A DNA stretch of 64,000 nucleotides from Vibrio sp. S9_S30 (GTDB taxonomy: Bacteria; Pseudomonadota; Gammaproteobacteria; Enterobacterales; Vibrionaceae). This document shows, in pieces, positions 29,469 to 38,995 of this stretch. The stretch is taken from NCBI RefSeq assembly GCF_014694455.1, contig NZ_JAAUWT010000001.1:310001-374000 (forward strand). The letters are read 5' to 3'. Within the stretch, counting starts at the first letter, position 1, and each line of letters opens with the position of its first letter. The translations under genes were made by a program, and so were the position numbers. The notes below the pieces were generated by a model that did no database searches, was not told where the DNA came from, and saw nothing but the letters and a program-made list of their open reading frames with translations.

Positions 29469-29497
29469 TTGTGTTTACCTTTTGCACCCCGTATAAT
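29469..29497 (+). promoter_or_regulatory. Promoter of rpsO
   Basis: TTGTGT at 29469-29474 and perfect TATAAT at 29492-29497 with 17-nt spacing, about 75 nt upstream of rpsO. Confidence 0.65.
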
Positions 29498-29571
29498 TCG
29501 CGCTTCGCGTGTCGGCTGAATCAGAGATTGGCTGGCGCAGTTTTATACTTAACTCTTACTAGGAGAGAAAT

Positions 29572-29841
29572 ATGTCTCTGAATGCAGAAACTAAAGCAGC
29601 AATCGTTGCTGATTACGCACAATCTGAAGGCGACACTGGTTCACCAGAAGTACAAGTAGCACTACTGACGGCTTCCATCAACCACCTACAAGGTCACTTC
29701 AAATCACACAAGCAAGACCACCACAGCCGTCGCGGTCTGCTACGCATGGTTTCTCGTCGTCGTAAGCTTCTAGACTACCTTAAAGGTAAAAACCTAGAGC
29801 GTTACCAAGACCTAATCAAACGTCTAGGCCTACGTCGCTAA
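29572..29841 (+). CDS. rpsO: 30S ribosomal protein S15
   Basis: Small-subunit primary binding protein for the central domain of 16S rRNA. The 89-residue product ([17 protein letters not shown]...LIKRLGLRR) matches family length throughout and contains the conserved [14 protein letters not shown] and [20 protein letters not shown] segments. AGGAGAGA precedes the start by 6 nt. Autoregulation by S15 binding its own leader is known in E. coli; the 5' region here was not resolved into that pseudoknot. Confidence 0.97.
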   Translation: MSLNAETKAAIVADYAQSEGDTGSPEVQVALLTASINHLQGHFKSHKQDHHSRRGLLRMVSRRRKLLDYLKGKNLERYQDLIKRLGLRR

Positions 29842-29855
29842 GATCAGTTTGTCTG

Positions 29856-29883
29856 AAAAAGGAGCTTTGGCTCCTTTTTTTAC
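29856..29883 (+). terminator. Terminator of rpsO
   Basis: AGGAGC-TTTG-GCTCCT with A-run before and seven T after, between rpsO and pnp. Confidence 0.9.
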
Positions 29884-29995
29884 GCCTATTGTTTGGTTAT
29901 AAGACATTTCCGATTAAGTAGTTTATACTACTGCGGATTTGGCTTTTGCCAGTCACACAAAGCAGCTTTACAGTCACCGATGTCGACCATAAAGG

Positions 29996-30044
29996 TCGCG
30001 ACTAATGAAAGGACTCTTCCTTAGTTTACTTTCATTAGTCGCGA
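29996..30044 (+). promoter_or_regulatory. pnp leader hairpin (RNase III-type autoregulation signal)
   Basis: A perfect 16-bp stem (TCGCGACTAATGAAAG, 29996-30011, with its complement at 30029-30044, 17-nt loop) starts 116 nt upstream of pnp. In E. coli a long leader stem of pnp mRNA is cut by RNase III and then used by PNPase for autoregulation; the same role is inferred here. Confidence 0.7.
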
Positions 30045-30111
30045 TTGGTAAGGCGCTGTTGTGTTTACTCTAAGACAACATCTTTGAAACTTTCAAAGTT
30101 AAGGAAATTAC

Positions 30112-32235
30112 GTGAATCCAATCGTAAAAACGTTTCAGTACGGTAACCACACCGTGACTCTTGAAACAGGTGTAGTGGCGCGTCAAGCGACTGCAGCTGT
30201 TATGGTTAATATGGACGATACGGCAGTGTTTGTCTCTGTTGTTGGTAAAAAAGAAGCGGTAGAAGGTCAAGACTTCTTCCCACTAACCGTTAACTATCAA
30301 GAGCGTACTTATGCAGCGGGTAAAATCCCTGGTGGTTTTTTCAAGCGTGAAGGTCGTCCTTCTGAAGGTGAAACGCTAACGGCTCGTCTAATCGATCGTC
30401 CTATCCGTCCTCTATTCCCTGATGCGTTCAAGAACGAAGTTCAAGTTATTGCGACAGTGATGTCTGTAAACCCAGACGTTCAGCCTGATATGGTCACAAT
30501 GATCGGTACCTCGGCGGCTCTTGCTATCTCTGGCATTCCTTTTAACGGTCCTATCGGTGCTGCACGTGTCGGTCATATCGATGGTCAATTGGTATTGAAC
30601 CCAAGCAACACTGAGCTAGAAAACTCTAAGCTTGACCTAGTCGTCGCGGGTACTGACAACGCAGTACTTATGGTGGAATCTGAAGCCGACAACCTAACTG
30701 AAGAAGAAATGCTTTCTGCGGTTGTGTTCGGTCACGATCAACAACAAGTTGTGATCAATGCCATTAAAGAGTTCGCGGCTGAAGTAGCGACTCCTGCGTG
30801 GGAGTGGGAAGCACCTGCAGTTAATACTGAGCTTAAGGCTCGTGTTGCTGAACTGGCGGAATCTCGCCTAGCAGACGCTTACCAAATCACTGAAAAAATG
30901 GCGCGTTACGAGCAAGTTGGCGCTATTAAGAACGACGTCGTTGAAGCATTGCTTGGACAAGACGAAGAATTAGACGAGCGCGAAATTCGCGGCATGCTTG
31001 GTTCTCTGGAGAAGAGCGTTGTACGTAGTCGTATCATTGCGGGCAACCCACGCATTGATGGTCGTGAGAAAGATATGGTTCGTGCGCTGGATGTACGTAC
31101 TGGTATTCTTCCTCGTACTCACGGTTCTTCACTGTTTACTCGTGGTGAAACACAGGCGATCGTGACTGCAACTCTAGGTACGCAGCGTGATGCTCAAATC
31201 ATTGATGAGTTAACAGGTGAGCGTAAAGATCACTTCTTGTTGCACTACAACTTCCCTCCTTACTGTGTAGGTGAAACGGGTTTTGTTGGTTCTCCTAAAC
31301 GTCGTGAAATCGGTCACGGTAAATTGGCTAAACGTGGTATTGCCGCTGTAATGCCATCAATAGAAGAATTCCCATATACAGTACGTGTGGTATCTGAAAT
31401 CACAGAATCAAACGGCTCGTCTTCAATGGCGTCAGTATGTGGTACCTCTCTAGCCCTTATGGATGCAGGTGTTCCAATTAAAGCCTCTGTTGCGGGTATC
31501 GCAATGGGTCTTGTGAAAGAAGGCGACGATTTTGTTGTTCTTTCAGACATCCTTGGTGACGAAGACCACCTTGGTGACATGGACTTTAAAGTAGCAGGTA
31601 CTAACGAAGGTATCACTGCGCTTCAAATGGACATCAAAATCGAAGGTATCACAAAAGAAATCATGCAAATCGCACTTAACCAAGCACAAGGGGCACGTAA
31701 GCACATCTTGTCTGTAATGGATAAAGCGATTTCTGGTGCTCGTGATGATATTTCTGAGTTTGCTCCTCGTATCCACACGATGAAGATCAGCTCTGACAAG
31801 ATCAAAGACGTTATCGGTAAAGGTGGCGCTGTTATCCGTGCTCTAACGGAAGAAACGGGCACCACTATCGAAATTGAAGATGATGGCACAATCAAGATTG
31901 CAGCGACGGAAGGTACTGCCGCGAAAGAAGCGATTCGCCGTATCGAAGAAATCACAGCTGAAGTTGAAGTGGGTGCTATCTATACTGGTAAAGTCACTCG
32001 CATCGTTGATTTTGGTGCGTTTGTTGCGGTATTAGGTGGTAAAGAAGGTTTGGTTCACATTTCTCAAATCGCAGATAAGCGCATCGAGAAAGTGGCTGAC
32101 CACCTATCAGAAGGTCAAGAAGTTCAAGTTAAAGTGCTTGAAATTGACCGCCAGAACCGTATTCGTCTAAGTATGAAAGAAGCGGTTGAAAAGACAGAAG
32201 AACCAGCATCAAATGAGCAGCCAAGCGCGGAATAA
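30112..32235 (+). CDS. pnp: Polyribonucleotide nucleotidyltransferase (PNPase)
   Basis: 3'-5' phosphorolytic exoribonuclease, part of the RNA degradosome. The 707-residue protein begins at GTG ([19 protein letters not shown]) after AAGGAAATTAC. It has two RNase PH domains, the second with [18 protein letters not shown], an all-alpha linker, a KH domain ([21 protein letters not shown], near residue 563) and an S1 domain ([18 protein letters not shown], from about 622). The rpsO-pnp order is conserved. Expression is probably limited by the leader hairpin described above. Confidence 0.97.
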   Translation: MNPIVKTFQYGNHTVTLETGVVARQATAAVMVNMDDTAVFVSVVGKKEAVEGQDFFPLTVNYQERTYAAGKIPGGFFKREGRPSEGETLTARLIDRPIRPLFPDAFKNEVQVIATVMSVNPDVQPDMVTMIGTSAALAISGIPFNGPIGAARVGHIDGQLVLNPSNTELENSKLDLVVAGTDNAVLMVESEADNLTEEEMLSAVVFGHDQQQVVINAIKEFAAEVATPAWEWEAPAVNTELKARVAELAESRLADAYQITEKMARYEQVGAIKNDVVEALLGQDEELDEREIRGMLGSLEKSVVRSRIIAGNPRIDGREKDMVRALDVRTGILPRTHGSSLFTRGETQAIVTATLGTQRDAQIIDELTGERKDHFLLHYNFPPYCVGETGFVGSPKRREIGHGKLAKRGIAAVMPSIEEFPYTVRVVSEITESNGSSSMASVCGTSLALMDAGVPIKASVAGIAMGLVKEGDDFVVLSDILGDEDHLGDMDFKVAGTNEGITALQMDIKIEGITKEIMQIALNQAQGARKHILSVMDKAISGARDDISEFAPRIHTMKISSDKIKDVIGKGGAVIRALTEETGTTIEIEDDGTIKIAATEGTAAKEAIRRIEEITAEVEVGAIYTGKVTRIVDFGAFVAVLGGKEGLVHISQIADKRIEKVADHLSEGQEVQVKVLEIDRQNRIRLSMKEAVEKTEEPASNEQPSAE

Positions 32236-32270
32236 CGTGCGAGGCATACGCATTTGAGATAAAGCGTGTT

Positions 32271-32304
32271 ATAAAGGGGAGCTAAGGCTCCCCTTTATGT
32301 TTTT
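32271..32304 (+). terminator. Terminator of pnp
   Basis: ATAAAGGGGAGC-TAAG-GCTCCCCTTTAT, a 12-bp perfect stem, followed by GTTTTT. Confidence 0.9.
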
Positions 32305-32409
32305 GGGGCAGGGAAAAGCTTCATTTTCTGACATTGCCACAATATTTATTTTGTGTATATCGCTACTATAACGATAATCTTGGATTGAAGCGAAATAAGG
32401 AGAAACAGT

Positions 32410-33306
32410 TTGGCGAAATGGTTAAACATGGTCGGAGTCATTTCAACCCTAATACTCACTGGGTGTGCTTCCAACCAAAACCAATGGCTATACCCACCGA
32501 TGGCGGTGCCGTTACAGCCGAGCATTCAACAGGAAGTGCAGATTGCAAGGTTGACACAGCTATTGCAAAGGCAAGATCTGAAAGAAGAAGTGCGAGCCAA
32601 AATGTTCTACGAACGCGGTAATTATTACGACAGCGTCGGTTTACGTGATTTAGCCCGTTTGGACTTTGAACGTTCCTTAAACTTGAACCCTCGTCAGCCA
32701 GATGTCTACAACCTGCTGGGTGTGTACTTTACAGAGAAACGAGAATTCGATACTGCTTACGATTCATTTGACTCAACGTTAGAACTCGATCCTGCTAATC
32801 AATATGCCGTAAGAAACCGCTCTATTGCTTTGTATTATGGTGGTCGCTACGAGTTAGCCTTGGAAGGGATGACAGCACACTATAATGATGACCCTGATGA
32901 TCCTTTCCGTGCGCTTTGGCTGTATCTGATTGAACGAGAAATCAATGCCGACGTAGCAAAAGAAAAACTGCTGAATCGCTACGATAAACGGGGTGAGCGA
33001 TGGGGGTGGTTGATGGTCGCGCTAATGCTGGATCAGATTTCAGAAGAGCGAGCTCTAAAAGCCATAGTAAACGCAACCAATGACAACGAACTTTTGTCCC
33101 AACGTTTAACTGAAACGTACTTCTATCTGGCAAAACGTTATCAGTTGCAAGGTGACTATGGCAATGCTATATCACTGTATAAATTGGCACTCTCATTCAA
33201 TGTTTATGAATACGTTGAACACCGATACTCTTATATGGAGTTAGGCAACATCTACAGTGAGCTGAAAGCGGAGAGAGATAACGCGACGAAAGACACGGAA
33301 ATCTAG
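32410..33306 (+). CDS. nlpI: Lipoprotein NlpI
   Basis: Outer-membrane TPR lipoprotein that scaffolds peptidoglycan hydrolases and proteases. The 298-residue product starts at a TTG with AAGGAG 8 nt upstream. The signal peptide ends in the lipobox ILTGC (lipidated Cys near residue 19). TPR repeats are visible: YYDSVGLRDLARLDFERSL, VYNLLGVYFTEKREFDTAY and YQLQGDYGNAISLYKLAL. The position after pnp is conserved in enterobacteria and vibrios. Confidence 0.93.
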   Translation: MAKWLNMVGVISTLILTGCASNQNQWLYPPMAVPLQPSIQQEVQIARLTQLLQRQDLKEEVRAKMFYERGNYYDSVGLRDLARLDFERSLNLNPRQPDVYNLLGVYFTEKREFDTAYDSFDSTLELDPANQYAVRNRSIALYYGGRYELALEGMTAHYNDDPDDPFRALWLYLIEREINADVAKEKLLNRYDKRGERWGWLMVALMLDQISEERALKAIVNATNDNELLSQRLTETYFYLAKRYQLQGDYGNAISLYKLALSFNVYEYVEHRYSYMELGNIYSELKAERDNATKDTEI

Positions 33307-33310
33307 AAAA

Positions 33311-33342
33311 AAGAGAGCCGCCTATATAAGGCGGTTTTTTTG
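33311..33342. terminator. Bidirectional terminator between nlpI and ubiV
   Basis: CCGCCT-ATATA-AGGCGG is followed by eight T on the plus strand; on the minus strand the stem is followed by CTCTCTTTTTT, so it can serve both convergent genes. Confidence 0.88.
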
Positions 33343-33362
33343 TTCTCGTGGCTGGTTGACAC

Positions 33363-34241
33363 TCACTCAGTAACGGTATTAAGGCCCGCTATTTGATGCC
33401 AATATCCATTGCAATCACGGTTTGAGAGTATGGTGGGATGCGCCCCATCTTCGTTGTTTTTAAACGCTGATAGCTGTTGGAAGGTCTCTGTTCCGAGAGG
33501 ACTTAGGCGGATAACATCCACGTTATTGCGCATACTCGCTATATCGTTGATTAAGTTGTAGCAATAACCGGATTGTGTTTGAATTCCGTTTAAAGTGAAG
33601 ACTTCTTGACCTTCTTGGCTGCTGACTTTTAACCCGTTTGGGTATCGAATACAGCAAGTTTCGCATTCGTCTTTAGGGCGATCTTCCGCTCGAGCGGTAA
33701 AACAACGGGCGGAGTACGCAAGCGGCAAGTAACCGTAACCAAACACTTCGACTTCAAATTGGTTTCGAATGCCTAATTCATCACACTGCATGAGCAAGTG
33801 GTTTAGCCAATCGTGCGATAACTCCACAGGCATGCACCAGCGCGTCATGCCTTGTTTTAGGAAAAGGTTTAATGTTTGCGCATTGTATGCATTCACCGCG
33901 GGACCAACAGTAAAGGGAACCCTTTTTTCAAAAGCCAGTTGAATGGCGGAAACATCATTCGCTTCAACAGCAAACTCGCCGTTGTCGATGTATCGTTTCA
34001 TGATGCTGACTTCACTTGGGGCTTCGAGTAATGCCATAGTGGAAATAACCACTTGCTTGCCACAAGCACTAAGCTCTTTTGCGAGCATAAGCCAGTCCTT
34101 AAGTTTCACCTCTCTTCGCTTTGAGCAAACGCTTTCGCCTAAATAGACAATATCCGCCTCGGAAGATTTTGCGTGATGGTAAAATGTTTCCACATCATGC
34201 TTTGGCCAGAAATAGAGGAGTGGACCTAATGCGTATTTCAT
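33363..34241 (-). CDS. ubiV: O2-independent ubiquinone hydroxylation protein UbiV (U32 family)
   Basis: UbiV pairs with UbiU and UbiT for hydroxylation steps of ubiquinone synthesis without oxygen. The start at 34241 (MKYALGPLLYFWPKHDVETF) gives 292 residues, like E. coli YhbV; an in-frame start at 34283 would overlap ubiU. Cysteines expected to hold a 4Fe-4S cluster are visible in ESVCSKRREV near residue 39 and in ARCFTARAEDRPKDECETCC (about 178-197). It follows ubiU by 16 nt, so they form an operon ubiU-ubiV. Confidence 0.93.
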   Translation of the reverse strand: MKYALGPLLYFWPKHDVETFYHHAKSSEADIVYLGESVCSKRREVKLKDWLMLAKELSACGKQVVISTMALLEAPSEVSIMKRYIDNGEFAVEANDVSAIQLAFEKRVPFTVGPAVNAYNAQTLNLFLKQGMTRWCMPVELSHDWLNHLLMQCDELGIRNQFEVEVFGYGYLPLAYSARCFTARAEDRPKDECETCCIRYPNGLKVSSQEGQEVFTLNGIQTQSGYCYNLINDIASMRNNVDVIRLSPLGTETFQQLSAFKNNEDGAHPTILSNRDCNGYWHQIAGLNTVTE

Positions 34242-34257
34242 CTTTCTCAACTCCAGA

Positions 34258-35271
34258 TTACTGCCATTTTCTGTGGTAGGCACCCAGTGTGGTTTGTGTG
34301 CCTTCAGAAATGTTTGCTAGTGTACTATTCCAAGCGTCCTCAACTTGATAATGCTCAGGTGAGGCTTGGTAACGATCTATTGCCGCACGCCAGGTTTTTG
34401 TGACTTGCTCTACATAGGCGGGGCTACGTTGGCGACCCTCAATTTTCACGGAGGCGACGTTAGCTGCGAACAGTTCAGGCAGTAAAGATAGCGTGTTTAA
34501 GCTCGTGGGTTCTTCCAGCGCATGATAGCGTTTTTGTTTTCCATCGATCAGCGCATCGAATCGACCTTTACATAGAGTCGGATAGCCTGCATTTTCCCCT
34601 TTGGCGTAGCGGTCGATGAGTATGTCATTTAAACGAGACTCTAAACCCATATTGGTTTCCTTCCAGCGGACGTACTTGGCAGGTGAGCAAGCGCCAACCG
34701 TGTTGGGTGATTCCCCTGTCATGTAAGAGGAAAGGTAGCATCGCCCCTCCGACATGATGCAAAGGCTGCCAAATGCAAAGACTTCCAGCTCAACATTATT
34801 GTTCATGTTACGAGCCAACTGCTTGACTTGATGAATAGACAATACGCGAGGCAAAACGACTCGTTTTACATTAAAGTTTTGATGGTAGAAGTCGATCGAG
34901 GCAACATTGGTCGCCGAAGCCTGCACGGAGAGGTGTAACTCCAGATGAGGGTATTTTGTCGCAGCGTAATCGAGCACTGCAATGTCGGCCACAATTAAGG
35001 CATCAATGCCCAACTGAGCGGCAGTGTCTACTGCGGTTGTCCACCTTTCAAACCCATTCGGATGAGCGAAGGTATTCAAGGCGACATGAATCTTTTTATT
35101 GTTGTCGTGCACGTACTGAACGGCTTTTTCCAGTTTCTTTCCAGTGAAATTCAGACCAGCGAAATGTCGGGCATTGGTGTCGTCTTTGAACCCGATATAA
35201 ACCGCATCCGCACCACAGTCGATGGCGGTTTTGAGAGCCGGTAAATTGCCCGCCGGACAGAGGAGTTCCAT
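34258..35271 (-). CDS. ubiU: O2-independent ubiquinone hydroxylation protein UbiU (U32 family)
   Basis: Partner of UbiV in anaerobic ubiquinone synthesis; both are Fe-S U32 proteins rather than peptidases. The start at 35271 (MELLCPAGNLPALKTAIDCG) matches YhbU; AAGG lies 10 nt upstream. U32 signature EVFAFGSLCIMSEGRCYLSSYMTGESPN (written in part) spans about residues 160-187, with further cysteines in GACSPAKYV and YPTLCKGR. 337 residues against 331 in E. coli. First gene of the pair. Fnr control is known in E. coli; I saw no good Fnr site here. Confidence 0.94.
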   Translation of the reverse strand: MELLCPAGNLPALKTAIDCGADAVYIGFKDDTNARHFAGLNFTGKKLEKAVQYVHDNNKKIHVALNTFAHPNGFERWTTAVDTAAQLGIDALIVADIAVLDYAATKYPHLELHLSVQASATNVASIDFYHQNFNVKRVVLPRVLSIHQVKQLARNMNNNVELEVFAFGSLCIMSEGRCYLSSYMTGESPNTVGACSPAKYVRWKETNMGLESRLNDILIDRYAKGENAGYPTLCKGRFDALIDGKQKRYHALEEPTSLNTLSLLPELFAANVASVKIEGRQRSPAYVEQVTKTWRAAIDRYQASPEHYQVEDAWNSTLANISEGTQTTLGAYHRKWQ

Positions 35272-35417
35272 ACACTCGTTACCTTTCATGGTTATTGTCA
35301 GTAACAGAGCATTTTAGGGAGGTTTTACAATTGGAAATTTGATGTGGGGCAGTTTTTGCTCAGTTTAGCGCGTCCCTAATCAGTATCGGAGCGCACTCAG
35401 GTCTGGTGTAAGAGGGA

Positions 35418-37457
35418 TTAGTTTTTATGACGGCGATTTTGAACCAACAATTCTTCAATTTCTTGTTTGGGTTGCGGGCGATAAAAGTGATAGCCTTGAA
35501 TGGAATGGCAATTGAGGTTTGACAGTAAAGTCGCTTGCTGCGTTGTTTCGACCCCTTCAGCCACCACAACCAAGTTCAATGATTTACCCAAGTTGATGAT
35601 GTTTTCAATCACTGTGAGCTGTTTGGGCAATGTATCGAGATCGGTAATGAAAGCTCGGTCTATTTTTAACTCATCGAGAGGGAAACGTGCCAAATAGGAT
35701 AGAGAAGAATACCCCGTACCAAAGTCATCAATAGAAAGAGCAAAGCCAAGTTTTTTGATGGCATTGAGCATCTGAAGGGTGTGATCACTGTCGCTCATCA
35801 CGGCACTTTCAGTTAACTCAAAAGTGATGCAGCTAGGGTCGAGCTCCGTCGTGCTAAGCAGCTTTTCCATGTAGTCGATAAGTTTTGGGTTACCAAATTG
35901 CTCAGGAGAAAGGTTAATCGCAACCCGACCCGGCAAAATACCCTGCATCTTCCAACGTTTTACGGTTGAAAAGACTTCACGCATGACTACTCGTCCAAGG
36001 TGTTCTATCAAACCGGCTTTTTCTGCCACAGGGATAAATGCCCCAGGGCTAATATACCCTTCCACAGGGTGCTTCCAGCGAACCAGCGCTTCTGCACCGT
36101 TGATACTGAAATCACGCGCATTCACTTTTGGCTGATACCACACTTCCAAACCGTTTTGCTGCAGTGCTTTTTGTAGCTCGATTTCAAGCCACAATCGCAT
36201 GCGCGCTTCTTTATTCATCTGATCGTTGAACTTAATCAGGCGGTTGCGCCCACGATCTTTGGCTTCATACATAGCGGTGTCAGCGTTTTGTAGCAAAATA
36301 CGCGCATCATGCCCGTCACCTGGGTAGCTTACGCTGCCGATGGAGCAAGCCAAACGCTTACTAAAGTGGTGCAAATCAAATGGCTGATTAATCAAGGAGA
36401 TAATACGTTCAGAAAGCTGGTCAGCGGCGCGGTTATGCTCGGGTTCTGGAAGTATGATACCGAACTCATCACCGCCAAGGTGCCCGAGCACTGCTTGCAC
36501 TGGCAACAATCTTTGCAAACGAGAAGAGACCTCTTTGATGACTTTATCGCCGATATGATGCCCTAGAGAATCGTTAATATTCTTAAAGTTATCGATATCC
36601 AGGTAGAGCATAATCAATGGTGTTTCATTGTGAATGAACTGCTCTAGACGCCGAGTAAAGCCAAAGCGGTTATACAGTTTGGTGAGCGAGTCTATATGAG
36701 TTTCACTCTGACCGATGCTGGCATCGTTTGCCGCTTCGTCTAGCCCTTGAATCAACACGATGTGTGATTGTTCACCAAGCAAACTGGTCAAATTTGCTTG
36801 CAATGAAACTCGTCTTTCTAATCCACAACGTTCGCCTGTTAAGCAAGTTAACTGGGTTTCAGTCAGCGTATTAAGCAGTTGGTTACTACTTAATGAGAGT
36901 TTGGATTGCTCATCAATGAACAGCTGGCTGAGCTCCTCTCCTAACAATTCGGTCGAGGCATTGAAGCCGAGTAACCGTGCTGCTGACGCATTTGCAGAAA
37001 TGATGCAGCCATCTTCCACAAGAAGAAGCCCATTAGGCAGTAATTCTGTCAGTTTGGAAAATTTATTTTCGGACTCTTCAAGAGAGCGAACAAGAATTTG
37101 TTTCTCGGAAGTATCAATGGCATGAAAAGCAATATATTCGACCGTTTGCTCACCAATAACGGGAGATAAACTGAAATGTAGGCTGGTTTCGAGGTTGTGA
37201 TCATTTAAAGTGATTTCTGCTTCTACAGATTCCCCTTCAAACGCTCGTTCATAATAGGGTTTCAAATTTCGATAAAACGCTTCACCTAAGACTTGTGTGT
37301 CGCGCATACCAACCAATTCTTCACTGCTAAGACCTGCGATTTCGCAATAACGAGCATTGACCATGCGGTAATTGTGCTGCTTATCTAAAATAGCAAAGAA
37401 AAACGGACTGTGATCAGTGAGTTTTGAAAACCAGTGTTGTAATTGTTCTGTTGGCAT
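35418..37457 (-). CDS. rocS: PAS-GGDEF-EAL cyclic-di-GMP protein (RocS-like)
   Basis: A cytosolic 679-residue c-di-GMP turnover protein from the start at 37457 (MPTEQLQHWFSKLTDHSPFF); the open frame extends 13 codons further. Two PAS-type domains occupy about residues 10-240 (FAILDKQHNYRMVNARYCEI and NGLLLVEDGCIISANASAAR). A GGDEF domain follows with intact GGDEF (HLGGDEFGIIL), but the usual RxxD inhibition site before it is absent. The EAL domain has GAEALVRWKHP and DDFGTGYSSLSYLARFP, so phosphodiesterase residues look intact. The place next to ubiU fits V. cholerae rocS (VC0653, from memory), a biofilm and rugosity regulator. Confidence 0.82.
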   Translation of the reverse strand: MPTEQLQHWFSKLTDHSPFFFAILDKQHNYRMVNARYCEIAGLSSEELVGMRDTQVLGEAFYRNLKPYYERAFEGESVEAEITLNDHNLETSLHFSLSPVIGEQTVEYIAFHAIDTSEKQILVRSLEESENKFSKLTELLPNGLLLVEDGCIISANASAARLLGFNASTELLGEELSQLFIDEQSKLSLSSNQLLNTLTETQLTCLTGERCGLERRVSLQANLTSLLGEQSHIVLIQGLDEAANDASIGQSETHIDSLTKLYNRFGFTRRLEQFIHNETPLIMLYLDIDNFKNINDSLGHHIGDKVIKEVSSRLQRLLPVQAVLGHLGGDEFGIILPEPEHNRAADQLSERIISLINQPFDLHHFSKRLACSIGSVSYPGDGHDARILLQNADTAMYEAKDRGRNRLIKFNDQMNKEARMRLWLEIELQKALQQNGLEVWYQPKVNARDFSINGAEALVRWKHPVEGYISPGAFIPVAEKAGLIEHLGRVVMREVFSTVKRWKMQGILPGRVAINLSPEQFGNPKLIDYMEKLLSTTELDPSCITFELTESAVMSDSDHTLQMLNAIKKLGFALSIDDFGTGYSSLSYLARFPLDELKIDRAFITDLDTLPKQLTVIENIINLGKSLNLVVVAEGVETTQQATLLSNLNCHSIQGYHFYRPQPKQEIEELLVQNRRHKN

Positions 37458-37652
37458 CAATCTGTTACCGAGTCTCCGGGGAGGTAATGCAAACACCTAC
37501 AGGTGTGGGTCGATAAGTTTACTATAACCTTGATATACGAGATGTAAAAGCGATCCAAGGCCTAGCTGAGTTTTTTTTGATACATAACATAAATTCGAGA
37601 CAAAGATTACTCTAGTATTGAAACCATTCATGCTTACTCAAGAGATATTACC

Positions 37653-38180
37653 GTGTTTGGACTCCTACGCACTAAGCTAGTGCATAACGCCGCATCCATT
37701 TTGAGATCTCCAGCCCAAATTTTACCTCATTATCTTCAAAACAAAGCTATACTTGAAGGTTTGCAATACATCTTTAAAGAAGCGTTGGAAGATGGAGATT
37801 TCGAATTTCTAGAGGGAAAGTGGTTGAAAGTAGAGGTTTCAGATGTCCAACTAGAGTGGTATATCAGCTATCGAAATGAATCTCTTATCGTGAAGAGCCA
37901 TGCAGAGCAGCATGATGTTAGCTTCAGTGGAACATTGAATGATCTCGTTCTCATTGCTGGACGAAAAGAAGATCCTGATACGCTTTTTTTCCAACGTCGT
38001 CTTAAAATAGAAGGAGACACGGAACTTGGGCTAGAAGTGAAAAACTTAATGGACAGTGTGGATCTGAATGCATTACCGAAAGCACTTAACATTTTGTTAA
38101 ATCAATTAGCCGACTTTGTTCAAAAAGGACTACAATCTGCGCCTGAACACAAAGAGGTAATGAATGCTTATACGAACTGA
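37653..38180 (+). CDS. ubiT: Ubiquinone synthesis accessory factor UbiT (SCP2 domain)
   Basis: UbiT is an SCP2 lipid-binding protein required with UbiU/UbiV for anaerobic ubiquinone synthesis. The 175-residue product starts at GTG (FGLLRTKLVHNAASILRSPAQ) and has the SCP2 core SFSGTLNDLVLIAGRKEDPDTLFFQRRLKIEGDTEL region around residues 90-125 (FFQRRLKIEGDTELGL is typical). It overlaps the yhbS start by 17 nt. In E. coli ubiT is divergent and directly adjacent to ubiUV; here the RocS-like gene lies between. Confidence 0.92.
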   Translation: MFGLLRTKLVHNAASILRSPAQILPHYLQNKAILEGLQYIFKEALEDGDFEFLEGKWLKVEVSDVQLEWYISYRNESLIVKSHAEQHDVSFSGTLNDLVLIAGRKEDPDTLFFQRRLKIEGDTELGLEVKNLMDSVDLNALPKALNILLNQLADFVQKGLQSAPEHKEVMNAYTN

Positions 38181-38664
38181 AGCACCAGCAGATATTCTGC
38201 CTATAGAACAGTTGATCAAAAATGCTTTCCCAACTGGCGCAGAAGCCGAGTTAGTGAATCGACTGCGTGAAAATGGACAAAGAACCTTATCGTTGGTTGC
38301 CTGTAATGATGAAGGTGAAGTGGTGGGGTATGTGCTATTCAGCCCTGTTACGTTAGAGCAACAAGATTTAAATTGGCAGGGTTTAGCGCCACTTGCGGTA
38401 AAAGAAGACTACCGTGGAAAGGGAATTGCTTCAGATTTGGTGAAAGAGGGGTTAGCCTCGTTAGCTGAATTGGGCTACCCAGCCTGCGTTGTATTAGGCG
38501 ACCCTGCTTACTATGGTCGATTTGGGTTTGAAAGCGCTGCTGATTATCAACTGGATACACAGTGGGAGGTGCCTGAAGGGGCATTTCAAATTCAAGCGTT
38601 AAAAGAAGGCGAATTCGACGGTAAATCAGGAAAGGTGTTCTTTAGCCCTGAATTTTCAGAATGA
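38164..38664 (+). CDS. yhbS: GNAT-family N-acetyltransferase YhbS
   Basis: A 166-residue acetyltransferase of unknown substrate, YhbS family. The acetyl-CoA loop is visible as KEDYRGKGIASDLVKEGL (about residues 79-96), with GLAPLAV on the strand before and VVLGDPAYYGRFGFESA after, the latter a YhbS trait. It overlaps the end of ubiT, a gene pair conserved with E. coli yhbT-yhbS, which suggests cotranslation. Confidence 0.9.
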   Translation: MLIRTEAPADILPIEQLIKNAFPTGAEAELVNRLRENGQRTLSLVACNDEGEVVGYVLFSPVTLEQQDLNWQGLAPLAVKEDYRGKGIASDLVKEGLASLAELGYPACVVLGDPAYYGRFGFESAADYQLDTQWEVPEGAFQIQALKEGEFDGKSGKVFFSPEFSE

Positions 38665-38691
38665 TAGCAGATGGAAGCGTGTACTATCTTG

Positions 38692-38731
38692 TTGAAGAAT
38701 TGAAGAATTGAAGAATTGAAGAATTGAAGAA
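38692..38731. repeat. Octanucleotide repeat TTGAAGAA x5
   Basis: Five perfect head-to-tail copies of TTGAAGAA between the yhbS stop and its terminator. Such perfect short repeats can change copy number by slippage; being non-coding, the effect would be on the 3' UTR only. Confidence 0.93.
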
Positions 38732-38753
38732 AGGGGCTCCAAGCCCTTTTTTT
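38732..38753 (+). terminator. Terminator of ubiT-yhbS
   Basis: GGGCT-CCA-AGCCC followed by seven T, directly after the octanucleotide repeats. Confidence 0.85.
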
Positions 38754-38786
38754 ATGGCCTTAGAGGTGTGTTTTTTCGCTAAAAAA

Positions 38787-38858
38787 ACGAGATTTTCGGC
38801 TTGCCGTTGATTAACATTTTGGCTTGCTTTTTTATGTCAATCATCTCGATTTTTTTTC
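38787..38858 (+). other. Possible structured RNA or attenuator
   Basis: CGAGAT at 38788-38793 pairs with ATCTCG at 38843-38848, which is followed by ATTTTTTTTC. The enclosed part contains CGGC-TTG-CCG-like pairing. This looks like a short transcript ending in an intrinsic terminator, or a leader attenuator for the gene at 38996. The stem is only 6-7 bp over a long loop, so confidence is low. Confidence 0.25.
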
Positions 38859-38995
38859 AAATTTTATTTTGATAAGAATCAATTCTTTATTCATTTTAGT
38901 CGAAATTATTGTCAAAATTGCCTTTCGAGCTCACTGGTTTGTCTATACTCATTTAGCGGTTGTGAATGGTTTGACTAGGAAAGGGAGAGGATAAT

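Noticed and set aside
37571-37590. Fnr box (TTGAT-N4-ATCAA) before ubiT
   Set aside because: Only the left half TTGAT is good; the right half matches at 3 of 5 bases.
38692-38731. CRISPR-like array
   Set aside because: The repeats are directly adjacent 8-bp units without spacers; the other tandem arrays in the window likewise have no spacers and no cas genes are near.
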